Shown piece by piece: positions 1 to 7,906 of a stretch of DNA of 64,000 nt. The stretch lies in the NCBI GenBank assembly GCA_965247065.1, contig CBDFGN010000006.1, forward strand, positions 2,604,001-2,668,000, written 5' to 3'. Every line of letters starts with the position of its first letter. Position 1 is the first letter of the stretch. The stretch is from CBDFGN01 sp965247065. Its GTDB lineage: Bacteria > Bacteroidota > Bacteroidia > Cytophagales > Cyclobacteriaceae. The notes beneath the pieces are model-generated. The model was not told where the DNA came from. It did no database searches and worked only from the letters and a program-made list of their open reading frames with translations. Both the position numbers and the translations under genes were made by a program.

Positions 1-250
1 ATGGATTCCCAGAAATGAATTTGGATTACTGAAATGGGACATTGGCTGATCAAAGTTTAAGCCAGCGATCTATTCAAGACATACCGGTTAATATTTCGTG
101 GTGCCGTCCAGGGACAATTTCAAGTCCACAAAAAGAAATAATTTATATCAAATTTCGAATTCCAGGAAAAACGTTTCGCCCCAAGTATAAAAAATCTCCG
201 TAGGGCGCTTTTATTAGCGGTGGTTTTGCCTTGGAAAGGCCGAGGGCAGT
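1..250 (+). repeat. Dispersed non-coding repeat, copy alpha
   Basis: There is no gene here. From about 35 to 215 the sequence matches a second copy at 15604-15708 continued at 16741-16765, and in part a third at 24880-24940. Shared blocks include the stretch around CCGGTTAATATTTCG, the stretch around TTTCAARTCCACAAAAAG, and AAGTATAAAAAATCTCC. In the second copy an IS982-type element sits in the middle. The function is unknown; it lies downstream of the sulfatase gene, which is on the minus strand. Confidence 0.6.
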
Positions 251-281
251 TCCGGAAACTACCAAATTCATTTCACCAACA

Positions 282-2534
282 TCAGAACCCATAGTCCCAT
301 AAATTTTCGATTACCATTCCATCATAAATCCTTTGAATCTCCTCTACCTGAGCCGGGCCAGCATAGGTCAGATCCTGAGGTTCAATTCCAAGTCGCTTGT
401 AGATCCGGATCATAATTCGGCTGGAATAGTAATTTGCCGTGCCAAGAGGTATTTCCGGAAAGGGCAGTGCCAGTTGAGCCTTTTCACCCATTTTGTCCAG
501 GTGATTCAGTGCAAAAAGCCTGACGGTTTCCAACGGATGGGTAAGAGCTTCTTTTAATACCGGAATGCCCAAATCAAAATCACCCAATTCACATAGACCA
601 TAAGCAGCTTCAATCTTTACTATGGGGGAATTGTCCAGGATCATTTGAGCAAGCGTGTCTCGGGCTCTGGATTTTTCGGGATCGGTTTCGCTCAGCGTTC
701 TTACTCCAACTACGGCCCAGTATCGAATACTTTCGTTGTGGTTCTTGAGATAGGAGTAAAAATCAGTCAAAACGTCCTTTCCCCTTAGATCGAGCTCTTT
801 CATTTGGTGGATCGTGCCTAGTTTCAGATCGAATTTTTTTAACCCGGGAACCGGATTGTCAGAAGCGGAAGGTTTAAAATCGGTTCCAATCTCAACCTTT
901 TTACTGGGGCTATATCCCACGCGATTGGCTTTTGCTACAACCTTAGAATTGCTCTTGAGGAGTAATGGTTTATTATAAATTTTCCATTCTTCAATGTCCC
1001 TGTATCTCCAGGCAATACTTGCCCCGGGAGTAGTACATTCCAATAGTATTTCCAAATCACCGTTCCAAAAGGTTCGCTTTAATACCGCTGTAGGACCTGA
1101 GGTTTTGGGCCAGGTTCCATTTGACCGGTTTCGTGCCTCTAAAATTGGTTCTGTTGCCAAACCGACATCCTCTATTTCCATCATCCACTTCGTGTTTTTT
1201 TCCCTGAACTTCATTAGTAGTTTTTGGGAGGAGGCCTTGTTCGTCAGGTTATTTAATTGGTGAGGATCCTTTTTGAGGTCGTATAATTCTTCAACTGGTT
1301 TGGTAGCCTGAAAAAATTTGGACTGATCGCCGTTCAGTTTATTGCCGGCATGCAATTCCCTCAAGCTTTTCATGATCGGGTGCTGCTCCATGGTCCGAAT
1401 GGTTTGGACATGGGGAAGGTGAGACGCGTAATTCCTTATGTACAGGTAATCCTTGTCGATCACGGTTCTTATACAATCATAGGTCTCATCCATTCTTCCG
1501 CGTCCACCATAAACATATTGTCGGGGTGCCTTAGCTGTGGGTCCCAGGAATGCCTGGCCCTGCATGTATTCAGGGATTTCGATTTCAGCCATTGACAGGA
1601 CTGTTGGCGCGAAGTCCACGAAGGAGACCAGTTCGTCAGTTTTAGTTCCAGCAGCATGATTTCGATTTCGGGACCAAGCTTCCTGGTATTTCTCTGGAAT
1701 CCTGATAATAAGCGGCACCTTCAAACCCGACTGATAAGGCCACCGTTTCCCACGGGGCAGCCCCCATCCATGATCGCCCCAAAACATGACGATCGTATTG
1801 TCCATTAACCCTTCATTCTCGAGTTGGTCAAGAATGGTCCCGCTTATGCTGTCGGTGTAGGTGAGATTATCATAGTATAAGGCGATGTTTTCCCTCACTA
1901 TTTCATTATCCGGAAAATAGGGAGGAATGGGGGCTAACTTTGGATCGTGCCTTTTACTGCCCAGGATTTGTTCTAATTTTCTAACCCATAGAGTGTTGGT
2001 GGTTCGAGAGTGGCCTTCATGGGTTGTAACCAGATTAATGACCGAAAAAAAAGGTTGACCTTCCTTCCGACCATCCCATCTGGCTCCCAACTCAGTTTTG
2101 TCCCACACAAAATCTAAATCACATTCCAGTTGATAATCGGTTTTGACATCATTGGTACAGTAATATCCGGCTTCCTTTAGCAACTGGGGAAAAAGTCGAA
2201 CTGTATCAAACGGAATGTTTCTGGAGCGCATGTTTTGGCCACCGTAAGAGCTGGCGTACTGCCCGGTAATTATGGTACTCCTGGCTGGGGCGCAAACCGG
2301 ATAATTTGAGTAGGCGTTCAGGTACGTAATTCCTTCCTGAGCCAGCTGATCGATATTGGGAGTGATCGCATAATCGTCTCCGTAGGCTCCTAAATGGGGA
2401 CCGACGTCCTCCCAGCTTATCCACAGGATGTTGGGAGGTGGTGGAGTTGATTCTTTGGTTGGGCTTGCTGATGCCACAAGAGGGGGCATGGCCGACAGTA
2501 GTGTAAGAACTATGCTTAGGTAATTGATCAACAT
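282..2534 (-). CDS. Secreted sulfatase with C-terminal HEAT-like repeats
   Basis: This 750-residue arylsulfatase-family enzyme would hydrolyse sulfate esters, probably on sulfated polysaccharide or host glycans. The first 24 residues form a Sec signal peptide, so it acts in the periplasm or outside. The sulfatase signature CAPAR at residues 81-85 puts the formylglycine-forming Cys at 81. NILWISWEDVG (35-45) is the N-terminal metal-binding strand, and a GDHGWG motif follows further on. After the catalytic domain (about 35-500) comes a linker and, from about 590 to 700, helical repeats with the pattern AAYGLCELGD typical of HEAT repeats. That tail is seen in sulfatases of planctomycete and Bacteroidota type. 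The start codon directly follows the decayed gene at 2558. The substrate cannot be deduced. Confidence 0.93.
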   Translation of the reverse strand: MLINYLSIVLTLLSAMPPLVASASPTKESTPPPPNILWISWEDVGPHLGAYGDDYAITPNIDQLAQEGITYLNAYSNYPVCAPARSTIITGQYASSYGGQNMRSRNIPFDTVRLFPQLLKEAGYYCTNDVKTDYQLECDLDFVWDKTELGARWDGRKEGQPFFSVINLVTTHEGHSRTTNTLWVRKLEQILGSKRHDPKLAPIPPYFPDNEIVRENIALYYDNLTYTDSISGTILDQLENEGLMDNTIVMFWGDHGWGLPRGKRWPYQSGLKVPLIIRIPEKYQEAWSRNRNHAAGTKTDELVSFVDFAPTVLSMAEIEIPEYMQGQAFLGPTAKAPRQYVYGGRGRMDETYDCIRTVIDKDYLYIRNYASHLPHVQTIRTMEQHPIMKSLRELHAGNKLNGDQSKFFQATKPVEELYDLKKDPHQLNNLTNKASSQKLLMKFREKNTKWMMEIEDVGLATEPILEARNRSNGTWPKTSGPTAVLKRTFWNGDLEILLECTTPGASIAWRYRDIEEWKIYNKPLLLKSNSKVVAKANRVGYSPSKKVEIGTDFKPSASDNPVPGLKKFDLKLGTIHQMKELDLRGKDVLTDFYSYLKNHNESIRYWAVVGVRTLSETDPEKSRARDTLAQMILDNSPIVKIEAAYGLCELGDFDLGIPVLKEALTHPLETVRLFALNHLDKMGEKAQLALPFPEIPLGTANYYSSRIMIRIYKRLGIEPQDLTYAGPAQVEEIQRIYDGMVIENLWDYGF

Positions 2535-2557
2535 TATGGGCTTCAGATAGGAACTGC

Positions 2558-2985
2558 CTATTTCATTATTTTGATCCTGTTTCCGTCAGAATGTTTCACT
2601 CGCAGAATTCCACCCTCGTCCAAGGGTTGCCTGGTCCAACCATCCGAATCAAGATCTTGTCGAATATCAAGATTTTTTCCGTGTCCCACAACCACCGCTG
2701 TAGGTTTTTCGGCCATCCGGTTGGTTTCAATTGATTCCTTATTGAAGGTTTTATAAAAGATCAGCGTTTCCTCAATTTCATCGTAAGGAACATCGGGCTG
2801 AAGCATTTTGTTGAAATCAGGTTAGTAATGGGCTTGAGTGATTACAGAAGTAGAATGCAGAATATCATTAGCATCAGCTGGTGCCAATTCAGGAATAACC
2901 GACATCGCTCGCAGATAGTGCCGGACATAATCTCCATACCCATCAGTCAGCCAGACATCGTCCCGGGGATAGCAGTACGTAGTGT
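2558..2985 (-). pseudogene. Decayed gene remnant, C-terminal part only, with in-frame stop
   Basis: The minus strand reads as one continuous protein tail from about 2985 to 2558 (through DVWLTDGYGDYVRHYLRAM and LQPDVPYDEIEETLIFYKTF). It is broken by a TAA at 2822-2824 in the same frame, and the frame stays open on both sides of that stop. No start exists: upstream of about 2985 the sequence becomes the dispersed repeat also found at 22300-22380. The gene is therefore both truncated at a repeat edge and interrupted by a nonsense codon. I do not recognise the family with certainty. It ends 23 bp before the sulfatase start and may once have headed that operon. Confidence 0.55.
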
Positions 2986-3419
2986 GCATGTGAGTGTGAG
3001 GCTGTGCAGTGTAGGACCTCATTTTTCATTTCACCGGCACATCAATTCATGTACATTCTTCCCGCTTAAGTCCGGTCACGGACCGGTTTTAGTGGGAAGC
3101 TGCAGTGCGTACCGAGTGGGGCTGCTTTCTCGAAACAACATTCTTCCCGCTTAAGTCCAGGCGCCGCCTGGTTTTATATCGCCAATTGAGGGTTGTTCCC
3201 AATGGGAGCCTTTTGCTGGGCATTAGGCAGTTCCTAATTTTTCCGCTTAAGTCCTTCTTGCCAGCTCTTGAATTTTTGGTTAACAAAACCGACCACGTCG
3301 CCGATTTAGCGCCAGGCAGCGCCTGCCGGTCACGGACCGGTTTTATCAGGCCAGTGGGGTGTCCATTCCTTAACGAAAGGTTTGGGGGGGCATGGAGCTT
3401 ATCAAAATGATCCTTCCCC
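2985..3419 (+). repeat. Composite dispersed-repeat block with three CCGCTTAAGT cores
   Basis: This is non-coding DNA built from modules that recur elsewhere. Cores of the TTCTTCCCGCTTAAGTCC type are at 3056-3073 and 3141-3158, with a variant at 3238-3275 that continues into CTTGCCAGCTCTTGAA. Short GC-rich hairpins followed by GGTTTTAT lie at about 3073-3090, 3158-3176 and 3310-3345. The piece at 3084-3158 is repeated at 6485-6550. The piece at 3341-3394 (GGCCAGTGGG to GGGGCATGGA) is repeated at 19893-19941. Modules that match at distant sites mark this as a repeat family and not as decayed coding sequence. Confidence 0.65.
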
Positions 3420-3713
3420 CTACCCTAATACTTTCACTTCTTTTCGCAGTTGATTGGCTTTTTTTTGGGCATGCCAAAGATCATAGATCTTCTGCATATT
3501 CATCCACATTTCGGCGTCGGTTCCAAAGGCGATGGACAAGCGCTGAGCCATTTCCGGACTTATGCCGGTATGGCCGTTGATGATAGCCGACAGATTTTGG
3601 CGGGTAACACCCAGGGCCTGAGCGGTTTCGGTCACGCCAAGGTTTCGATCTTCCATGTAAAGCCCTTTGAGAACTTCTCCGGGATGGGGTGGGTCATGCA
3701 TTTCTAAAGCCAT
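3420..3713 (-). CDS. higA: HigA-family antitoxin (XRE helix-turn-helix)
   Basis: This 97-residue protein opens with the HigA hallmark HPPHPGEVLK-like segment (here MHDPPHPGEVLKGLY). A helix-turn-helix follows at about residues 26-60 (VTETAQALGVTRQNLSAIING), then HTGISPEMAQRLSIAFGT. HigA proteins neutralise HigB and repress their own promoter. It lies 20 bp downstream of the toxin gene on the same strand, giving the toxin-first order typical of higBA. The module is boxed in by dispersed repeats on both sides, so it may have been acquired as a unit. Confidence 0.9.
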   Translation of the reverse strand: MALEMHDPPHPGEVLKGLYMEDRNLGVTETAQALGVTRQNLSAIINGHTGISPEMAQRLSIAFGTDAEMWMNMQKIYDLWHAQKKANQLRKEVKVLG

Positions 3714-3733
3714 TATAGTTAGTTTTTTTTCTC

Positions 3734-4006
3734 CTAATGATAATCTTCATAATCTACATCATAAACATCGCCTGCCTCAAATCTAAAGGTGATCCTCCAG
3801 TTTGGACTCACCGTGACAGACCAAAAGCCCTTACGTTTTCCGGTCAGCGGATGGAGCCCTGAAAGATTTATGCCCTCTACCGAGGTGGCAGCATGTAAAG
3901 TCACTAGTATTAATCTTATCTTCTCAACATAACTTGCAGGCAATCCTTTAGGATCGCCAGAAACAAAATATCTTTTCAGACCCTTGTGCTTTATGTTTTG
4001 GATCAC
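3734..4006 (-). CDS. higB: HigB-family toxin (RelE/ParE fold mRNA interferase)
   Basis: This 90-residue protein has the usual HigB size and pattern. It contains KGLKRYFVSGDPKGLP near the N-terminus, then LHPLTGKRKGFWSVTVSPNWRITFRF, where the W-R-I-T-F-R-F strand carries the putative catalytic residues. The tail GDVYDVDYEDYH is also typical. HigB proteins cleave mRNA on the ribosome. It is the first gene of the pair with higA. The AT-rich DNA upstream (4007-4060) is a likely place for the autoregulated promoter, though no operator is obvious. Confidence 0.9.
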   Translation of the reverse strand: MIQNIKHKGLKRYFVSGDPKGLPASYVEKIRLILVTLHAATSVEGINLSGLHPLTGKRKGFWSVTVSPNWRITFRFEAGDVYDVDYEDYH

Positions 4007-4060
4007 AGATGTAATATAATTGTTTATACGTAAAGTGTCAAGTTACGGTTTACTTTAGAT

Positions 4061-4337
4061 TTGATTTGTCGGATCTTGGGTAACCCTTTAAACTCAAAAC
4101 TGCGACCATTTCACCCGCTCGCAGACCGAAGGAATAGCCTGTTTTATCGGTCCAAGTAAGGCTTGCAATTCCAGGGAAAGGATTTGCTGGGCGTTAGGCG
4201 ATCAGTACCTATTCTCCTCGCTTAAGTTTTCTAGCCAGTCCTTCAAGGGTCGGGCACTAAGCACATCAGCCTCCCATCCCCTCCCTTTACTCTCTCCCCC
4301 AAGAGTGGGTGTGAAAGAAAAGAGTATTCTTGTCCGC
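4061..4337 (+). repeat. Dispersed-repeat block between higB and the propeller gene
   Basis: The piece at about 4180-4240 (TTTGCTGGGC, then TTAGGC and a CGCTTAAGT core) matches 3210-3275. A core variant is at 4211-4250 (CTCGCTTAAGTTTTCTAGCC) and another at 4326-4345 (TCTTGTCCGCTTACGT). CCCTCCCTTTACTCTCTCCCC at about 4277 recurs at about 6266 and 18269. There is no gene here. The last core runs up to the stop codon of the following minus-strand gene. Confidence 0.55.
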
Positions 4338-6008
4338 TTACGTACCCGACCCTCCGATCGTGTCTGTTGGCCCGCTCAACCCAGGTCCTCCGGAGGCAAC
4401 GTAGCCGTAACTTGCGCCTGACAGATCAGGACTGACCCAGAATGCGTACAGGTTGCCGTTGGTAAGATGGAAGCGAAACCTTACCGATTCCCCTATGAGC
4501 CCGGCAAGATCCGTCACGTTCTTCCACATCAACCTGGATCGAGTGCTATCATTCCGCATGGGGATGCTGTTGCTTTTGGTAAACGGTTCAATGACCTGAC
4601 CGCTTTCGTCCAACATCTCGGCACGTAATTCCCCTTGGGGAGCGTCGAGGTTCACAAACAGGTGCTTTCCCTGGAAAGTAATCGGCAGTGTGGTGAGGGT
4701 ACCAGTCTCACCACCCGCGTTCATTGACGCAAACCCGTCGCGTCGCAGAATGGCCAGGCCCGTGCCGCCCCCGGCATAAACGCCCCCGCCCTGTTTGGGT
4801 GACTCACCTGAAAACCCAGACACATAGAACCAAATTTCGTCACCAACAATCAGACAAACTCCACCGGCCGAATGCATATAACCGCGGTTCCAGGTACCTT
4901 TCTGGCGGGAGCAGGGTATGAATGCCGTTCGGTCTGGTCGTTCCCATTTTAATCCGTCGTGACTGAATCCGACCATTAAGTCGTTGGTCTTCGGGAACCC
5001 TTCTGCGTAAGTGATACGGTTCGGAGGCCCAAGGAACATGGCGAATAACCCAAGCATACGGCTCTCATAAGCTACGCAGTCTACCTTATAAAGCTGTGGC
5101 TTGTACCTGAGCACGGGGTCCGGCAGGTCCAGATCATCAGCTGCCAGCCAGAAAATCACGTTTTGCTTCGTCCAGGGTGCACCTTCCAGGAAGTCTGGGT
5201 GCTCACGATGGCTCCGAACCCGGCCGAATTTCGGATCTCTTGTTCGGATGTTGTAGGTCCACATCTTCTGGAACGGGTTGTAAAACATGCCCGAGTTATC
5301 GCCACAGGGGCCGGTTTTTACCGGCGCGCTCCAGTGGATTCCGTCAGGGGAGGTGTAAGCGTATCCCATGTCATAATTTGTAGGACGGGGCTCTGGTATT
5401 TTCATTCGAGGCCACAACCCATTTCCCATGCGATGGTAGGCAAACATCTTGAACCGCTGGCTGGGATCGTTGGCTTCATGATCGAGCCATACCGTGGATC
5501 CATTACGGATGTAACCCGGTATGGGAGCCAGAACGCGATTCGTGCCCGGAACTACATCGAGCTGTGATCTTTGCCACTGGATCCCATCCTCACTGGTAGC
5601 GTAGCAAAAGCCATCATCGTACCCAGCGATGTACCACATCTTAAACAGCTTATCTTTAGGGTCATAAAGAACGCCGTCGCTGAACGGACAAGCGGCGGGC
5701 ATGATTCCGTTGTTCAACTCAATGGGGGTTTCCGGCTTTAGCACAGGGCTGGCAGGATGGATCCGCGGCTTGTGAAATGTCCGCTTTAAACTGGTTTCAT
5801 CGATCAGCCAGTCATCCACCAGCAGTTGACGACCCCGATCAATGGAAACCGGTTCAGTCGGGTGCACCTTAGCCGACGACAAATGACCCGCCCTGTCGAC
5901 CGATCCGGCAATTGCGCTGTCAGCCATGGCGCACAATTCCATTGTCGCCAATCCTGCGGTGGCGCCAGCAGCCTTTTTCAAAAAGGATCTTCGGGGTTGG
6001 CTTTCCAT
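4338..6008 (-). CDS. Tat-exported glycoside hydrolase-like five-bladed beta-propeller protein
   Basis: This is a 556-residue protein. A twin-arginine signal (RRSFLKKAAGATAG, residues 6-19) marks export in folded form. The body has the look of GH43/GH32-like furanosidase propellers: FSDGVLYDPKDKLFKMWYIAG, YATSEDGIQW and YTSPDGIHW repeat the strand pattern in which an asp-gly turn leads each blade. The region around SIDRGRQLLVDDWLIDET is typical of a family of uncharacterised planctomycete and Bacteroidota proteins. The C-terminal 120 residues resemble a beta-sandwich. Activity and substrate are unproven. It stands alone between two repeat blocks, about 1.8 kb from the sulfatase. Confidence 0.75.
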   Translation of the reverse strand: MESQPRRSFLKKAAGATAGLATMELCAMADSAIAGSVDRAGHLSSAKVHPTEPVSIDRGRQLLVDDWLIDETSLKRTFHKPRIHPASPVLKPETPIELNNGIMPAACPFSDGVLYDPKDKLFKMWYIAGYDDGFCYATSEDGIQWQRSQLDVVPGTNRVLAPIPGYIRNGSTVWLDHEANDPSQRFKMFAYHRMGNGLWPRMKIPEPRPTNYDMGYAYTSPDGIHWSAPVKTGPCGDNSGMFYNPFQKMWTYNIRTRDPKFGRVRSHREHPDFLEGAPWTKQNVIFWLAADDLDLPDPVLRYKPQLYKVDCVAYESRMLGLFAMFLGPPNRITYAEGFPKTNDLMVGFSHDGLKWERPDRTAFIPCSRQKGTWNRGYMHSAGGVCLIVGDEIWFYVSGFSGESPKQGGGVYAGGGTGLAILRRDGFASMNAGGETGTLTTLPITFQGKHLFVNLDAPQGELRAEMLDESGQVIEPFTKSNSIPMRNDSTRSRLMWKNVTDLAGLIGESVRFRFHLTNGNLYAFWVSPDLSGASYGYVASGGPGLSGPTDTIGGSGT

Positions 6009-6119
6009 GGCGTGTTCAGTCTCGATCTAAAGTTATGTCGCCCGTCTACGATACTCAAGTCACAAACCAGCCTTAGTCCATCAGTCTGGCGTTGTACTGT
6101 CTGCCGGTAATATGTACTT

Positions 6120-6594
6120 CTATTTTTGATCCCAGTCCTTCCGAGGGGCTGCATAAATATAGATTTTTTTTCCACCCAGTCAATGTAATTCTTCCCGCTT
6201 TAGTCCTCTAGCCAGATCTTGCAGAGCTCCAAGCTGGTTCAATGGATAATCCGGTCAGCAGTCCCTCCCTTTACTCTCTCCCCCATTATCCCTTTCAAGT
6301 TTGGGTGTGAGTGTGGAGTGTGGGTGTGATAAGATGCGAACATTCTCTCCGCTCTAGTCCTCCATCCAGATGTGCAAGCTCAATCATAATTACAACCACA
6401 ATCACAATGAAAGGCCAAAATTGCCATTGTTATTGCTACTCCACCGTCCTCCGCCTCCGGTCCCCCGCCGGGCACCAAACGGTCTTATTGGGAAGCTGCA
6501 GCGCTTACCGAGTAAGGCTGCTTGCTTGAATCCTCTTCCCGCTTAAGTTTCTCGTCCCCCGTCTACCGTCCACCCTGCCTTCGATTTCTAAGGA
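6120..6594 (+). repeat. Composite dispersed-repeat block upstream of the IS110 end
   Basis: This is non-coding sequence with three cores: 6187-6226 (TTCTTCCCGCTTTAGTCC), 6341-6380 (TTCTCTCCGCTCTAGTCC) and 6531-6560 (TCTTCCCGCTTAAGTTT). A GTGTGRGTGTGR tract precedes the second core at 6305-6330. The segment 6485-6550 is homologous to 3084-3158 in the same order: GGGAAGCTGCAG, ACCGAGT, GGCTGCTT, core. The IS110 element follows immediately. Confidence 0.6.
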
Positions 6595-7602
6595 TTAAAC
6601 AAGGGCATGCTTATAAATTTTTTCATATTTCCTATTTTCTCTTACACAAGCAAATACTCGGTGGATGATTTTGTTTCTTACAGCATTAAGTACAGCCATT
6701 TTATTCTTGCCTTCCTCTACTTTTCTTAGGTAATAATCTCTTAATTCTCCTTTACCAGAGATGGCTGACATAGCTGCTAAGTGTAGTAGTACTTTCATCG
6801 ACTTGTCTGCCCTGTGTGACACTCTGGCCCTGCTGCGAATCGTTTTCCCTGAATCGTATTGGAAAGGGGCTACTCCGCAATGACAGGCCATCTTTTTTGG
6901 GTCAGTGATCTGTTTAAACTCGTTAGTGACTACCAGGGTATTGATAGCTACAATCTGCCCTACTCTGCTTACCGATGTAATCAGTTGATAAAGTTGTTTA
7001 AGATGATGGTCCCCATCAATGAGCTGCTGGATTTTCTGTTCCACTTCTTTGAGTTGTTTTTCTATTTTGGCTATAACAGGTCGAAGTAGTTTATCATGTT
7101 CCTTTGCCCATTGTTTATTACCAAACTGCTTGTCTTCCTGTAGAGGATCAAGTAGCCTCTTTTTGGAAGTAAGTAGTCTTTTCCTGAGACGGATCATAGA
7201 TTTCAATTGATTGACAACCTCTCTGGGAGCTTCCCACAGCCTTACTTTATCCCTTTTAGCATAAGCATACTCAGAAATTCTTAAGGCATCTAAAGCATCA
7301 TTTTTACCTCGTTCCAACGCATGGTGTGCTTTGATTACTGCTGCGTTTTCTAACCAAACTGCCATGTTCTTTTCAACCACAAATTCCAATAAAGGGTTAC
7401 AGTAGATACCCGTATGCTCAAGACATAATAACCAGTGGATCTGATCGGTCTCTACTTCTTTTAGTAATCTTTTGTAAAACAGATTGATCCCTTTTTTATC
7501 GTTACTTACCAGCAAGTGGAACAACTTTTTGCCTTCAGCAATCACTACAAAATCCAGAACCTCTTTAGACACATCTACGCCAATAAATACTTTATACTTC
7601 AT
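6595..7602 (-). CDS. IS110-family transposase
   Basis: The protein is about 335 residues from the ATG at 7602; a GTG-initiated form from 7635 is less likely because VFIGVDVSKE should lie near the N-terminus. The N-terminal RuvC-like DEDD domain shows VFIGVDVSKEVLDFV, the conserved LCLEHTGIYCNPLLEFV segment and KNDALDALRISEYA. The C-terminal Tnp20 region carries the helix-hairpin part (ITSVSRVGQIVA), the PKKMACHCGVAPFQYDSGK motif and the conserved Ser segment SRARVSHRADKSMKVLLHLAA. Length and domain order are normal, so the enzyme looks intact. It would catalyse bridge-RNA-guided recombination. Confidence 0.93.
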   Translation of the reverse strand: MKYKVFIGVDVSKEVLDFVVIAEGKKLFHLLVSNDKKGINLFYKRLLKEVETDQIHWLLCLEHTGIYCNPLLEFVVEKNMAVWLENAAVIKAHHALERGKNDALDALRISEYAYAKRDKVRLWEAPREVVNQLKSMIRLRKRLLTSKKRLLDPLQEDKQFGNKQWAKEHDKLLRPVIAKIEKQLKEVEQKIQQLIDGDHHLKQLYQLITSVSRVGQIVAINTLVVTNEFKQITDPKKMACHCGVAPFQYDSGKTIRSRARVSHRADKSMKVLLHLAAMSAISGKGELRDYYLRKVEEGKNKMAVLNAVRNKIIHRVFACVRENRKYEKIYKHALV

Positions 7603-7639
7603 AACTTTATTATTGATTAAAAAACAGGTCAACACACTT

Positions 7640-7790
7640 AAACACGATCAAACCCTTGATAATGGATCTTATCCTTCGCTGGATATTCCTAATTTCTAAA
7701 TGATGCTTGTTTAAGTAACCGACAGAGGATTGAATCGCACGATGGGTCTTACCCTGGCAGGCAGATAATTCGCCTCTGTCGGTGTTGACT
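7640..7790 (-). ncRNA. Candidate IS110 bridge RNA
   Basis: Upstream of the transposase, an 11-bp perfect inverted repeat (ACCGACAGAGG at 7718-7728 against 7773-7783) encloses a 44-nt loop that contains a smaller GGGT/ACCC hairpin. Further toward the transposase are short stems, such as GATAA at 7658-7662 against 7669-7673. A stem with an internal loop followed by a second stem-loop, in the IS110 left end, is the published layout of bridge RNAs. The strand follows from the IS orientation. Transcript ends and guide loops were not determined. Confidence 0.45.
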
Positions 7791-7906
7791 TTTTAAAGTT
7801 ATCCACCTTGTCCACAAGTTATGAGTCTCCCCCAGACCCCCTCATAGGGGTAATAGCAATAATATTGAAATAATCATATCTTGTAAATCTAAAGGGCAGG
7901 CAGGCG

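Larger units (their letters stand above)
6590..7810 (-). mobile_element. IS110-family insertion sequence (approximate ends)
   Basis: The element consists of one transposase gene plus a structured non-coding stretch of about 200 bp upstream of it. That is the layout of the IS110 group, in which the left end encodes a bridge RNA. IS110 elements lack terminal inverted repeats and clear target duplications, so the ends given here are approximate. It sits between a repeat block and the 3' end of the large sensor gene. Confidence 0.7.

Noticed and set aside
7819..7870. Terminator of the hybrid sensor gene (ACCCC/GGGGT hairpin)
   Set aside because: The stem is short and no T-tract follows on the minus strand.
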